Both the position numbers and the translations under genes were made by a program. From contig DAIPGN010000001.1 of NCBI GenBank assembly GCA_036771835.1, positions 62,001 to 126,000 on the forward strand: a stretch of DNA of 64,000 bases, in the 5' to 3' direction. This document shows, piece after piece, positions 43,044 to 52,340 of this stretch. The number at the start of each line of letters is the position of its first letter. Position 1 is the first letter of the stretch. Source of the DNA: UBA4877 sp002399285 (GTDB lineage: Bacteria > Bacillota > Thermoanaerobacteria > Thermoanaerobacterales > UBA4877). The notes under the pieces were generated by a model that made no database searches, had not been told where the DNA came from, and worked only from the letters and a program-made list of their open reading frames with translations.

Positions 43044-43899
43044 CTTTAAGGATGAGTTTGGGCGTAAGGCATCGATAATAGAAGACGCCCTGAAGAAATA
43101 TCTTCCTTCGGAGGATGAGACTCCGGATGTGATACATAAGGCGGTGCATTACAGCGTATTTGGCAGGGGCAAGCGCATAAGGCCGGTACTTTCCATGGCT
43201 GCATTCGAGATGTTTGATGAGGATGTCAGATATATTTTACCCGTTGCATGTGCATTGGAATATATTCATACATATTCCCTTATACATGACGATCTTCCCG
43301 CTATGGATAACGATGATATGAGACGCGGCAAGCCAACATCCCATAAAGTCTTTGGCGAGGCTATTGCCATATTGGCAGGCGACGCGCTTTTGACGCATGC
43401 CTTTAATGTAATATTTGATGCGGCCATTGAAAATAAGGAGAGGATGCATCTCTATCTGACTGCGGGCAAAACGATCGCGCAGGCATGCGATATGGATGGA
43501 CTCATAGGAGGCCAGGCCATAGATATCAATTCAGCGCAGTACGTAGATTCACCGGAAAAATTGATGGATATGGACCTTAAGAAGACGGGGCGCCTTATAA
43601 CCGCCAGCGTAACGGCAGGTGCGATAATAGGCGGAGCGGGAGCGGAAGAAATTTCGGCCGTTAAAGCATTCGGAGAAAAGCTGGGTTTGGCTTTTCAGGT
43701 CAGAGACGACATTTTAGACAGCAAAGAGAATGATATTGCACCCAAAAAACCGACTTATGTCTCCGTACTGGGTGTTGACGGTTCGGAGCAATACGTCAGG
43801 GAGCTTTCCAACGAGGCGCTGGGATCATTAAGGCTATTTCGCGGTAAGGCTGCTTTTTTGAGCGAATTGACTAAAAATCTAGTCGATAGGAAAGCATGA
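43021..43899 (+). CDS. ispA: Farnesyl/geranyl diphosphate synthase
   Basis: This 292-residue prenyl transferase has the first aspartate motif DDLPAMDNDDMRRG near residue 93, GQAIDI, and the second motif DDILD. It builds FPP from IPP and DMAPP for undecaprenyl carrier and quinone synthesis. The GTG at 43021 overlaps xseB by 23 bases; a longer reading to 42973 would lie within xseB. OLE RNA, oapA and dxs follow. Confidence 0.95.
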   Translation: MKTEKSLSFKDEFGRKASIIEDALKKYLPSEDETPDVIHKAVHYSVFGRGKRIRPVLSMAAFEMFDEDVRYILPVACALEYIHTYSLIHDDLPAMDNDDMRRGKPTSHKVFGEAIAILAGDALLTHAFNVIFDAAIENKERMHLYLTAGKTIAQACDMDGLIGGQAIDINSAQYVDSPEKLMDMDLKKTGRLITASVTAGAIIGGAGAEEISAVKAFGEKLGLAFQVRDDILDSKENDIAPKKPTYVSVLGVDGSEQYVRELSNEALGSLRLFRGKAAFLSELTKNLVDRKA

Positions 43900-44004
43900 A
43901 TGAGCAATAAATAACTTTATCTATCTATGCTGAGATTGACATACAAGAAATATTTTTTTCACATAAAACGTGTTGCAAACTCCTTAATTGATTCAATAAC
44001 GACA

Positions 44005-44033
44005 TTGTAACATGAACATATGTATGATATAAT
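44005..44033 (+). promoter_or_regulatory. Extended -10 promoter of OLE RNA
   Basis: TTGTAA (44005-44010), 17 bases, TATAAT (44028-44033), with TG at 44025-44026. Transcription would start near 44040, a few bases before the 5' arm of the closing stem of OLE RNA. It gives the RNA and oapA a transcript independent of ispA. Confidence 0.8.
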
Positions 44034-44039
44034 CTCTAT

Positions 44040-44594
44040 CGAAACGTAGGTGGCGTAGTATTCTAGTCAGCCGACCTGACCTTGAAGACGGGCCTAAAAA
44101 TTCGTCAAAGGGCACATCGATGAAGTTCCTTGTATTGGCTTTCGACGCCCAGTCGGGGGTCTGTGCAGGGAGTAAGAGTTGGGGGCGATCTGCAATGGCA
44201 TGCGGGCGTGGACCCTCTTCTCGCGGAGACCTGAGATCTCATGCGGTTAACTATTTATCTGTTTGGGATCCGGGGGTAACCTTTCTGCAGGCAACTGTCG
44301 AAAGCGTAGCCTGCCTTGACGTGGTGTTGGGAGAGAGTATAACCTTGAAACCAATGCTGCAAAAGAGGCTATAGGCCGGGAATGCTGTCGGGGAAAGCCC
44401 CTAGACTACTTGCTGTAAGAAAGATATACCGGGGATTACGGTGCAGTCTTAATGGTGATCCAGTTTAGCCATGGGTGACCTGGTTGATCGTGATTCAAAG
44501 GGAAACCGCTGGGCTGGCGACGGCTGAGTATCGCGATGGGAAATCCTACTGGACCTCAAGCTGCAAAATTTATTCGGTATGTTGCCACCTACGA
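44040..44594 (+). ncRNA. ole: OLE RNA (ornate large extremophilic RNA)
   Basis: This roughly 555-base gene-free stretch between ispA and dxs is in the exact position of OLE RNA. The ends pair: CGTAGGTGGC (44045-44054) with GCCACCTACG (44584-44593), ten perfect base pairs that close the RNA. Internal helices include GCAGGC/GCCTGC (44287-44292 with 44309-44314) and GGGG-AAAG-CCCC (44390-44401). The next gene encodes its membrane partner OapA. OLE RNA forms a membrane-bound complex needed for tolerance of ethanol, cold and other stresses in Bacillus halodurans. Identification rests on position, partner gene and structure, not on alignment. Confidence 0.87.
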
Positions 44595-44614
44595 GACATT
44601 TTGGAGGATCTTTG

Positions 44615-45223
44615 ATGAACAAAAACGATATACATATAAATTACCGACGGGTATTGTATGTCTGCATATTGAGTTTTGTCCTTTCCGTTCTTATCAGCAG
44701 CCTTTCCAATATTTTACTTAAGGATGTCATACTTCTGTTTGCTTTTATAATCCTGCTTTCCATAATTCTCATTGGTATAATATTCGATGTAATAGGCGTG
44801 GCTATAACTTCGGCCGATGAGCAGCCTTTTCATGCCATGGCGTCCGACAGGGTCAGCGGCGCTAAGTATGCAATAAAGCTCATAAGAAATGCCGATGCCG
44901 TGTCTAACTTCTGCAATGACGTGGTGGGAGATATATGCGGCGTGGTCAGCGGGACGTCGGTAGCCATTATTTTTACGCGGTTCGGCTTGGTCTTCCCAAT
45001 ATTCAGGACCACATACATGAGTATTATTATGAGCGCCGTGGTTTCTACGTTGACCATAGGCGGTAAAGCCGTTGGCAAATCCATAGCTATAGACAATAAT
45101 CAGTCCATCTGTCTTTGGACAGGAAAAGTATTGGCTCTGATACATGATAAGACGGGTATAGAAATCTTGGCTGATAAGAAAAATAAAAACAAGAAAAGCA
45201 GAAAGGCAGATAGGAATGTATAA
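44615..45223 (+). CDS. oapA: OLE-associated membrane protein OapA
   Basis: This 202-residue membrane protein has about four hydrophobic segments (residues 13-30, 34-60, and two between 110 and 150), with a central charged part and a very basic lysine-rich tail (KKNKNKKSRKADR). The central part contains NDVVGD, a DxxxD motif of the kind known in OapA. Its gene directly follows OLE RNA; the 3' arm of the OLE closing stem ends 8 bases before the GGAGG ribosome site. ATG 44615 is chosen over an upstream in-frame ATG inside the RNA. The gene overlaps dxs by 8 bases. Confidence 0.85.
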   Translation: MNKNDIHINYRRVLYVCILSFVLSVLISSLSNILLKDVILLFAFIILLSIILIGIIFDVIGVAITSADEQPFHAMASDRVSGAKYAIKLIRNADAVSNFCNDVVGDICGVVSGTSVAIIFTRFGLVFPIFRTTYMSIIMSAVVSTLTIGGKAVGKSIAIDNNQSICLWTGKVLALIHDKTGIEILADKKNKNKKSRKADRNV

Positions 45224-47090
45224 ATATCTTGATGATTTTAAGTCTCCATCTGATTTGAAAGAGCTGGATAATACCAGCTTAACGGAGCTTGCGGGAGAAA
45301 TCAGGGACTTTTTACTTAAAAATATTTCTAAAACAGGCGGGCATCTTGCTTCCAATCTTGGGGTCGTGGAGCTCACTATAGCCCTTTTATATGTGTTCAA
45401 TTTTCCTAAGGATAAAATTGTGTGGGATGTGGGACATCAATCCTATGTATATAAGATATTGACGGGAAGGAAGGATGGCTTTTCTACCTTAAGGCAGTTG
45501 GGAGGCCTCAGCGGTTTTCCCAAAACCCACGAAAGCGTCTATGACATGTTTGAGACCGGCCACAGCAGCACATCCATATCTGCGGTTTTGGGTATGGCCA
45601 GGGCAAGGGATCTTTCAGGAGATAAATATAAAACGATTGCCGTGATCGGAGACGGCGCACTGACGGGCGGTATCGCTTTGGAGGCGCTTAATGATGCCGG
45701 CAGGAGCGATACGGATATACTTATTATTCTCAATGACAATGAAATGTCCATTTCACAAAATGTAGGAGGCCTATCGGTTTATTTGAGCCAGTTGAGGACA
45801 GCGCCCATCTATAATAAGATGAAGGAAGATGTGAAGCGGAAATTAAAACAGGTACCTGTTGTCGGGGACAGAGTCACAAAGACAATAGAAAAAGCAAAGG
45901 ACAGCATTAAATATCTCGTTATACCGGGTATGTTTTTTGAAGATCTGGGTTTTACATATCTTGGGCCGATTGACGGACATGATATCGAATCTTTAAAGAA
46001 GATATTGGAATCCGCTAAGGATATGAAGGGGCCCAAGATCATCCATGTAATTACTAAAAAGGGATATGGATATTCGTATGCGGAAATGAATCCCGATAAA
46101 TTTCACGGCGTTGAACCGTTTGACATAAATACAGGCAAGGTGATAGAATGTCATGAAGGGAAAACTTTTTCAGAGATATTTGGCAACGAATTAGTTAAGA
46201 TAGCCGAGGGCAATAAAAAGATCATTGCAGTGACAGCCGCAATGAAGGACGGTACGGGTCTCGGCGAATTTTCAAAAAGATATCCCGAGCGGTTTTTTGA
46301 TGTTGGAATTGCCGAACAGCATGCGGTGACTATGTCGGCCGGATTGGCTACGCAGGGCTATATACCGGTATTTGCCGTTTATTCAACTTTTCTTCAAAGA
46401 GGTTTTGACCAATTGATCCATGATGTGTGCCTGCAGAACCTGCATGTTATTTTTGCCGTGGACAGAGCAGGTCTCGTAGGACAAGATGGAGAGACCCATC
46501 ACGGTGTCTTCGATTTGTCTTATCTCAGTATGATGCCCAATATGACGGTCATGTCACCTATGAACGGCGATGAGCTTAAGGCGATGCTCAGGTTTGCCGT
46601 TGATCATGACGGCCCGGTGGCAATAAGATATCCCAGAGGCCGTACGGCCGATGATATTGAGACAGAAGAAATGATCGACGGTAAAGGAGAGCTGCTGTCC
46701 TGCGGAAAGGATATGACGATACTGTGCGAAGGAGTAATGTCGCAAACTGTAGCGGGCATAGCAGATAAGCTGAAGGCTGCGGATATACACCCTGATATAA
46801 TAAATGCCAGATTTATAAAACCTATTGATAGGGATTTGATCGTTTCATCGGTCAAAAAGACCGGCAAGCTCCTGACTATTGAAAATAATGTGATACAGGG
46901 CGGACTAGGCCAAGCGGCCTTACAGATAATTGCCGGCGAGGGTATGAAAAATGTAAACATAAAGTTATTGGGCATTCCCGATAGTTTTATTACTCAGGGC
47001 AAGCAGGAGGAATTATACAGATCATGCGGGCTTGACGCTGATACGATTTTTAGGCAGATATTAGAAATGGCGGATAAAGATGAGCAATAA
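45216..47090 (+). CDS. dxs: 1-deoxy-D-xylulose-5-phosphate synthase
   Basis: This 624-residue thiamine diphosphate enzyme condenses pyruvate and glyceraldehyde-3-phosphate, the first step of the MEP isoprenoid pathway. The ThDP/Mg motif is IGDGALTGGIALEALNDAG followed by LNDNEMSIS; the transketolase domain has FDVGIAEQHAVTMSAGLA and DRAGLVGQDGETHHG. It shares the pathway with ispA upstream. Start overlaps oapA by 8 bases. Confidence 0.97.
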   Translation: MYKYLDDFKSPSDLKELDNTSLTELAGEIRDFLLKNISKTGGHLASNLGVVELTIALLYVFNFPKDKIVWDVGHQSYVYKILTGRKDGFSTLRQLGGLSGFPKTHESVYDMFETGHSSTSISAVLGMARARDLSGDKYKTIAVIGDGALTGGIALEALNDAGRSDTDILIILNDNEMSISQNVGGLSVYLSQLRTAPIYNKMKEDVKRKLKQVPVVGDRVTKTIEKAKDSIKYLVIPGMFFEDLGFTYLGPIDGHDIESLKKILESAKDMKGPKIIHVITKKGYGYSYAEMNPDKFHGVEPFDINTGKVIECHEGKTFSEIFGNELVKIAEGNKKIIAVTAAMKDGTGLGEFSKRYPERFFDVGIAEQHAVTMSAGLATQGYIPVFAVYSTFLQRGFDQLIHDVCLQNLHVIFAVDRAGLVGQDGETHHGVFDLSYLSMMPNMTVMSPMNGDELKAMLRFAVDHDGPVAIRYPRGRTADDIETEEMIDGKGELLSCGKDMTILCEGVMSQTVAGIADKLKAADIHPDIINARFIKPIDRDLIVSSVKKTGKLLTIENNVIQGGLGQAALQIIAGEGMKNVNIKLLGIPDSFITQGKQEELYRSCGLDADTIFRQILEMADKDEQ

Positions 47091-47889
47091 AGAGAGATTG
47101 GACGCGCTTGTCTGTGACAGGGGCCTTGTTTCCGGCAGAGAAGCGGCAAAGAGACTTATAATGGCGGGGGATGTCATTGTAAACGGCCGGGTCGTTGATA
47201 AGCCGGGCACACAGATCGATGCGGAAGCCCAGATAACATTAAAAGAAACGCTGCCATATGTCAGCAGAGGGGGATTAAAACTCAAAAAGGCACTGGACAC
47301 ATTTGGCGTATTGGTCAGTGGTATGGCCGCGCTGGATATTGGAGCTTCCACCGGTGGATTTACCGATTGTCTCCTTCAGGAAGGGGCCGAGAGAGTCTAT
47401 TCGGTGGATGTGGGTTATGGCCAGCTGGCAGAAAAGCTGAGAAGAGACGACAGGGTAACGGTGATCGAACGTAAAAATGCAAGATATCTGCAGTTCGAGG
47501 ACATAGGTCAGAAGGTGGATTTGGTTACTGCCGATGTATCCTTCATTTCTTTGGATAAGATATTTGTACCGGCATCCGCATTATTAAAAGACGGGGGCAG
47601 AATCATCGCATTGATCAAGCCACAGTTTGAAGCCGGAAGGAAATTTGTAGGGAAAAACGGAGTAGTGAAAGATCCGAAGATACACGAAACGGTAATAAAT
47701 AATGTGCTGGGATATGCGGGGCACAGCGGGCTGTATCTAAAAAATCTTACATATTCACCTATAAAGGGACCTAAAGGGAACATTGAATTTCTGGGACTTT
47801 TTGATTTGGACGAGGCCGGTTTTGATTTAACTAAAATACATAGGGTGGTAGAGGAAGCTCACAATGAATTGTCTGGAGGAAGTCTATGA
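47080..47889 (+). CDS. tlyA: TlyA family rRNA 2'-O-methyltransferase / hemolysin A-like
   Basis: This 269-residue protein has an N-terminal S4 RNA-binding domain (RLDALVCDRGLVSGREAAKR) and an FtsJ-like SAM domain (ALDIGASTGGFTDCLLQEGA, then VDLVTADVSFISL). TlyA methylates cytidines in 16S and 23S rRNA in mycobacteria. The older hemolysin name is not supported by function here. It overlaps dxs and NAD kinase genes, a conserved order. Confidence 0.93.
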   Translation: MSNKERLDALVCDRGLVSGREAAKRLIMAGDVIVNGRVVDKPGTQIDAEAQITLKETLPYVSRGGLKLKKALDTFGVLVSGMAALDIGASTGGFTDCLLQEGAERVYSVDVGYGQLAEKLRRDDRVTVIERKNARYLQFEDIGQKVDLVTADVSFISLDKIFVPASALLKDGGRIIALIKPQFEAGRKFVGKNGVVKDPKIHETVINNVLGYAGHSGLYLKNLTYSPIKGPKGNIEFLGLFDLDEAGFDLTKIHRVVEEAHNELSGGSL

Positions 47890-48734
47890 AAAACATCGGC
47901 ATAATATCCAACATAGAAAAAGACAGTAAACTTAAAACTACTTTATCCACGGTAAAATACATAGAGGATAAGGGCTGTTTTCCCTTTTTAAATGAGTTTA
48001 TAGCATATAAGATCGATCGCAAAGAGCTGAGTTTAAAGATAGGCGAAATATATAAAATCTGTGACCTTATCGTCGTCCTCGGGGGCGACGGAACTTTGCT
48101 CAGTGTTGCAAGACAATGCGCCCCTTATGGAAAGCCCATATTGGGAGTGAATCTCGGTCACCTTGGATTCTTAACGGACGTAGAGGTGAGCGGACTCTAT
48201 TCTGCAATAGATAAATGCATCAGTGGCGATTATAGTACGGAAGAAAGAATGATGATAGAAGCGGTCATTTTAAAAAACGGCGTGGAAATGGAAAACTACA
48301 CGGCCTTGAATGATATTGGAATAACCAAAGGTTCATTTTCGCGGATGATCCATCTCAAGACATATGTCAACGACGAATATATAGACACATATTCAGCGGA
48401 TGGAATTATAATATCCAGTCCCACCGGCTCGACTGCATATTCTCTCTCGGCAGGTGGACCGATATGTGCGCCTGATGTAAAACTGCTTATTATAACTCCG
48501 ATATGCCCTCATACGCTATACTCCAGATCGATTATAGTTTCACAGGATAGTACGGTGAAAATCACCATATTGGATGAAAATCAAGATATCATACTTACGG
48601 TGGACGGTCAGCAGGGTTATAAATTGAATTTAGACGACGAAGTTATTATAAGACGATCATCTTATCATACCACATTGATAAAGACAGCAGGCAAATCTTT
48701 CTTTGATGTGCTTGGGGCAAAATTAAAAGAATAA
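47886..48734 (+). CDS. nadK: NAD kinase
   Basis: This 282-residue kinase makes NADP from NAD. The signature VVLGGDGTLLS is near residue 62, then NLGHLGFLTDV and YSADGIIISSPTGSTAYSLSAGG. The stop of tlyA overlaps its start by 4 bases. Confidence 0.96.
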   Translation: MKNIGIISNIEKDSKLKTTLSTVKYIEDKGCFPFLNEFIAYKIDRKELSLKIGEIYKICDLIVVLGGDGTLLSVARQCAPYGKPILGVNLGHLGFLTDVEVSGLYSAIDKCISGDYSTEERMMIEAVILKNGVEMENYTALNDIGITKGSFSRMIHLKTYVNDEYIDTYSADGIIISSPTGSTAYSLSAGGPICAPDVKLLIITPICPHTLYSRSIIVSQDSTVKITILDENQDIILTVDGQQGYKLNLDDEVIIRRSSYHTTLIKTAGKSFFDVLGAKLKE

Positions 48735-48752
48735 AAGGCGAGGTGTATAATC

Positions 48753-49205
48753 GTGATGAAAATGGCACGACATGCGAAAATACTTGACCTTATAAGTAAA
48801 AAACCAATTGAGACCCAGGAAGAACTGTCAGAAGAACTAAGAAGAGAAGGAATTGACGTTACCCAAGCTACCGTTTCACGGGATATAAAAGAACTTAGGC
48901 TGGTAAAGGTTTTGTCAGAAAATGGACATTATAGATATGCTCCTCTTAAACAGCAGGATGAAAGTGTGGTCAATCGGCTGACCGCTTTATTAAAAGAATC
49001 TTTAATTAAATTGGATTATGCTGGCAATATCGTAGTTTTAAAGACACTTTCGGGAACTGCCATGGCTGCGGCCGCCGCCATTGATGCGTTGGATATTAAC
49101 GGGATAGTCGGTTGCCTGGCGGGGGATGATACGATATTTCTAATTGTACGGGATGCCGATCAGATTGACGACGTGGTAAACAGGTTCAGCAAATATATCA
49201 AATAA
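48753..49205 (+). CDS. argR: Arginine repressor ArgR
   Basis: This 150-residue regulator has a winged helix N-terminus (AKILDLISKKPIETQEEL, VTQATVSRDIKELRLVKV) and a C-terminal hexamerisation/arginine-binding domain (GNIVVLKTLSGTAMAAAAAIDAL, GCLAGDDTIFLIV with conserved GDDT). It represses arginine synthesis and activates catabolism when arginine is high. Its place before recN is widely conserved. GTG start at 48753 or ATG at 48756. Confidence 0.95.
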   Translation: MMKMARHAKILDLISKKPIETQEELSEELRREGIDVTQATVSRDIKELRLVKVLSENGHYRYAPLKQQDESVVNRLTALLKESLIKLDYAGNIVVLKTLSGTAMAAAAAIDALDINGIVGCLAGDDTIFLIVRDADQIDDVVNRFSKYIK

Positions 49206-49215
49206 GGTGATGCCA

Positions 49216-50907
49216 ATGCTCTTATCCTTGTGTATAAGAAATTTTGCATTAATCGAATCACTGGAAATTAATTTTACAACGGGACTCAACATATTGACCG
49301 GTGAGACAGGCGCAGGTAAATCTATAATTATCGACGCGGTAGATGTGCTATTGGGAGGAAGATTTGACAAGGACTATATAAGGACCGGTACGGATTCGGC
49401 ATTTATCGAGGGAAGCTTCGACATAAAAGCGGTGAATGTGGAACTGACTCGCTTGCTGGAGGAGTTGGATATTGCCGGTGAAGATGTTTTGATAATCACG
49501 AGAGAATTGAACCAAAACGGCAGGTCCGTGTCAAGGATAAACGGCAAACAATATACTTTAAATGTGATAAAAACGATCGGTAATAATTTGCTGGAGATAG
49601 TCGGCCAAAATGAAAATCAAAGTCTGCTCAATTCAAACAATCATATTAAACTCCTGGATGCTTTCGGAAAATATCAGCTTGCGGAATCGGCCGACAGAGT
49701 CAAGCAGCTATGCACAGAGTTTGAAGAAAAGAATGACAAATTCAGTGATCTCAATAAAACTGAAAGGGAAAAGGCCAGGACTATAGATATTTTGGAATAT
49801 CAGCTTAAAGAGATACGCTCTTCTAACCTGCATGTGGGGGAAGATGAAGAACTGGAGGAAAAAGAGAAAATAGCAAAAAACGCCCAAAAAATTTTTGATA
49901 TTTTAAACGAATCCTATGATAAAATGTATGGCAATTCCGATTCCATAACTGATAATCTGGGCATAATAATGAACGGATTAGAAAAAATCAAGGATTTTAA
50001 GGAGTTTGGAGAGTTTTATAATACGGTAAGTAACTGCTATTATAATATAGATGATATAGCCCGGCAGATGAGAGATTACTTGGATACATTTGAATATAAT
50101 CCTAACGAATTGACGTGGATCGAGGAACGTATAAATCAGATAAATGAATTAAAGCGCAAATACGGTGCGAATATAAAGGATATATTGAATTACAGGGAAA
50201 AGATAGAAGGCGATCTGCTAAAATTAAAATGTAATTCGGAGGAAATAAAAGAGCTTGAGATCGAGATCAGAGAGATTCAGAAACAATACCTTAAAAGTGC
50301 CATAGAGCTGAGCGGAGCCAGAAAAAAGATCGCTCATGAATTGGAAAAGAGCATAAAGTCAGAGCTCAAGGAATTAAATATGGGTAATTGCAAATTTAAT
50401 GTTGAAATATGCTCTAACATGAATACCATGAGTATCAATGGCATAGACAAAGTGGAATTTCTAATTTCAACCAATCCCGGGGAACCGTTGAAATCTTTGG
50501 CCAAAATTGCTTCGGGAGGCGAGATGTCCAGAATACTTTTGGCATTAAAAGTAGTATTTGCAGATGCCGACAGGATAAATACCCTGATATTTGACGAAAT
50601 AGACAGCGGCATAAGCGGCAAAGCCGGACAGGCAGTCGCAATGAAGCTCATGACGCTTTCAAAAAAACATCAGGTTATTTGTATTACACACCTGCCGCAA
50701 ATCGCTTCTATGGGCGACGAACATTTCCGAATTGAAAAGGAAGTAAGAGGAGGATCTGCATACACAACATTAAAGAAACTGAATGTTGACGAACGTATCA
50801 ACGAGCTTTCCAGAATGATAAGCGGCAGCAATATTACTGAAGCGTCTATCAAAAATTCCCAGGAAATGCTCAATATAGCACAATCCCTTAAAGAATCTGT
50901 TATGTAA
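49216..50907 (+). CDS. recN: DNA repair protein RecN
   Basis: This 563-residue SMC-like ATPase has Walker A GETGAGKSIIID near residue 30, a long coiled-coil middle, and the C-terminal ABC signature ASGGEMSRILLALK with Walker B LIFDEIDSGISG. It gathers DNA ends in double-strand break repair. The ATG at 49216 follows AAGGTGAT; a GTG at 49207 lies within the ribosome site. Confidence 0.95.
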   Translation: MLLSLCIRNFALIESLEINFTTGLNILTGETGAGKSIIIDAVDVLLGGRFDKDYIRTGTDSAFIEGSFDIKAVNVELTRLLEELDIAGEDVLIITRELNQNGRSVSRINGKQYTLNVIKTIGNNLLEIVGQNENQSLLNSNNHIKLLDAFGKYQLAESADRVKQLCTEFEEKNDKFSDLNKTEREKARTIDILEYQLKEIRSSNLHVGEDEELEEKEKIAKNAQKIFDILNESYDKMYGNSDSITDNLGIIMNGLEKIKDFKEFGEFYNTVSNCYYNIDDIARQMRDYLDTFEYNPNELTWIEERINQINELKRKYGANIKDILNYREKIEGDLLKLKCNSEEIKELEIEIREIQKQYLKSAIELSGARKKIAHELEKSIKSELKELNMGNCKFNVEICSNMNTMSINGIDKVEFLISTNPGEPLKSLAKIASGGEMSRILLALKVVFADADRINTLIFDEIDSGISGKAGQAVAMKLMTLSKKHQVICITHLPQIASMGDEHFRIEKEVRGGSAYTTLKKLNVDERINELSRMISGSNITEASIKNSQEMLNIAQSLKESVM

Positions 50908-50933
50908 AAGTAGTATTAAATACTACTTTTTTT
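50906..50933 (+). terminator. Rho-independent terminator after recN
   Basis: AAAAGTAGTATT (50906-50917) and AATACTACTTTT (50919-50930) form a perfect 12-bp stem with a tiny loop, ending in TTTTTTT. It closes the operon that starts near asp23. Confidence 0.9.
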
Positions 50934-51029
50934 GTTAGTATAAATCTCACTTCAAGAAGCCATTTTATAAATAGCTTTATCACATTTTTAAAGATAAATG
51001 GTGAAGCTTAAAGTGGGAGTGTGGTAAAT

Positions 51030-52292
51030 TTGGATAAACAGAAATTATCCAAGATTTCTGCTGTATTCCTTATTTTTTCGTTGATTTTTATGGATTATTT
51101 ATTTCCATTGCGATATATAAACAATATGCCCGACGTTATAAAGATTGCCGAGGGATGCAGGCAAAGTTTTGACTTTAAAGTGCCTAAGGCAATAAGCATG
51201 GATTTTGACACTGATTCGATCAAGTTGAATGATGAACCGCTTACTATAAGCACTTTGAAAGAAGGAAAGTGCGACCTGGAGTTTTATTTGTTTGGCTTAT
51301 TCCCACTGAAAAAAGTTACGCTGGACGTTGTGCCTGACGTCTATGTAATACCCGGCGGGCAGCCTATAGGAGTAAGGGTAAGGACCAAAGGCGTGATGGT
51401 CGTAGGTTTATCGGAAGTGATAGCGAGCGATGGGAAGGTCTATAAACCGGCTAGGGAGGCTGAGATAAGGTCAGGCGACGTCATAGTATCAATAAACAGG
51501 GAAGAAGTGAATTCCGCCGACGATGTTACCAGACTTCTTAATCTTGCCGGCAGTAAAATGATTCCCATATCCATAAAGAGAGGCGACCGGATTCTCGAAA
51601 AGCGGATACAGCCTGTTAAAGCCGGAGAGGATGAAAATCTTAGAATAGGACTTTGGGTAAAAGATCATACGGCAGGTATAGGTACTCTGACATTCATCAC
51701 CGAGGATGATAAAATGTTTGGGGCCTTAGGCCACCCTATAACGGATTCATCTACGGGCGAAGTCATGACATTGAGTGAAGGCGAGATTTATAAGACTGAG
51801 ATTACAGCTATTGACAGCGGCAAAACCAATAGGCCGGGTGAAATACGCGGAGTTTTCATAGATGAATTGAATCCGATGGGATATATTGAAAAAAATAGCT
51901 CATATGGAATTTATGGCTATATGAATGAAAGCGAATATAAGAGGAAGGCGATACCGATAGGACTACAGTCCGAAGTAAAGCAGGGACCTGCAGAAATATT
52001 GATCGACTTGGATAACAAGGGTGTGAAGTCATATGCCGTTGAAATACAGAAGACTGCTGTCCAAAGTCTGCCGTCATCAAAGAGCATGATCATCAAGGTA
52101 ACCGATAAGAGGCTTCTTGATAAAACTGGAGGCATCATACAAGGCATGAGCGGAAGTCCTATAATCCAGGATGGCAAATTGATTGGAGCAGTTACTCACG
52201 TATTTGTAAATGACCCTACTAAAGGTTATGGAATATATATAGAATGGATGCTGAATCAGATCGAATCTGACAGATACAAAGCAGTTTCGTAA
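51030..52292 (+). CDS. spoIVB: SpoIVB peptidase (S55)
   Basis: This 420-residue serine peptidase is exported from the forespore and triggers activation of pro-sigma-K in the mother cell. It has an N-terminal membrane anchor (residues 8-27), a PDZ domain (RTKGVMVVGLSEVIASDG, then RSGDVIVSINREEV) and the S55 domain with KDHTAGIGTLTF (His) and QGMSGSPIIQDG (Ser at about residue 376). The sigK gene, its final target, is also in this window. TTG at 51030 is preferred, 10 bases after GGGAG. Confidence 0.95.
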   Translation: MDKQKLSKISAVFLIFSLIFMDYLFPLRYINNMPDVIKIAEGCRQSFDFKVPKAISMDFDTDSIKLNDEPLTISTLKEGKCDLEFYLFGLFPLKKVTLDVVPDVYVIPGGQPIGVRVRTKGVMVVGLSEVIASDGKVYKPAREAEIRSGDVIVSINREEVNSADDVTRLLNLAGSKMIPISIKRGDRILEKRIQPVKAGEDENLRIGLWVKDHTAGIGTLTFITEDDKMFGALGHPITDSSTGEVMTLSEGEIYKTEITAIDSGKTNRPGEIRGVFIDELNPMGYIEKNSSYGIYGYMNESEYKRKAIPIGLQSEVKQGPAEILIDLDNKGVKSYAVEIQKTAVQSLPSSKSMIIKVTDKRLLDKTGGIIQGMSGSPIIQDGKLIGAVTHVFVNDPTKGYGIYIEWMLNQIESDRYKAVS

Positions 52293-52295
52293 TAT

Positions 52296-52320
52296 GCCGG
52301 TTTTTCTGACCGGCTTTTTT
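52296..52320 (+). terminator. Rho-independent terminator after spoIVB
   Basis: GCCGGT (52296-52301) and ACCGGC (52309-52314) pair around TTTTCTG, followed by TTTTTT. It isolates spo0A transcription. Confidence 0.9.
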
Positions 52321-52340
52321 ATTATTATCTGGAAACGTTA

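Noticed and set aside
44120..44374. 84-residue ORF within the ispA-oapA gap
   Set aside because: It lies inside the OLE RNA, has no ribosome site and gives a sequence with no domain. The base pairing of the RNA explains the region better.
44536..44721. 61-residue ORF crossing the end of OLE RNA
   Set aside because: It overlaps oapA in another frame and has no good ribosome site.
50931..51029. Hairpin before spoIVB (CCATTT with AAATGG)
   Set aside because: The arms are short, AT-rich and far apart; pairing is not convincing.
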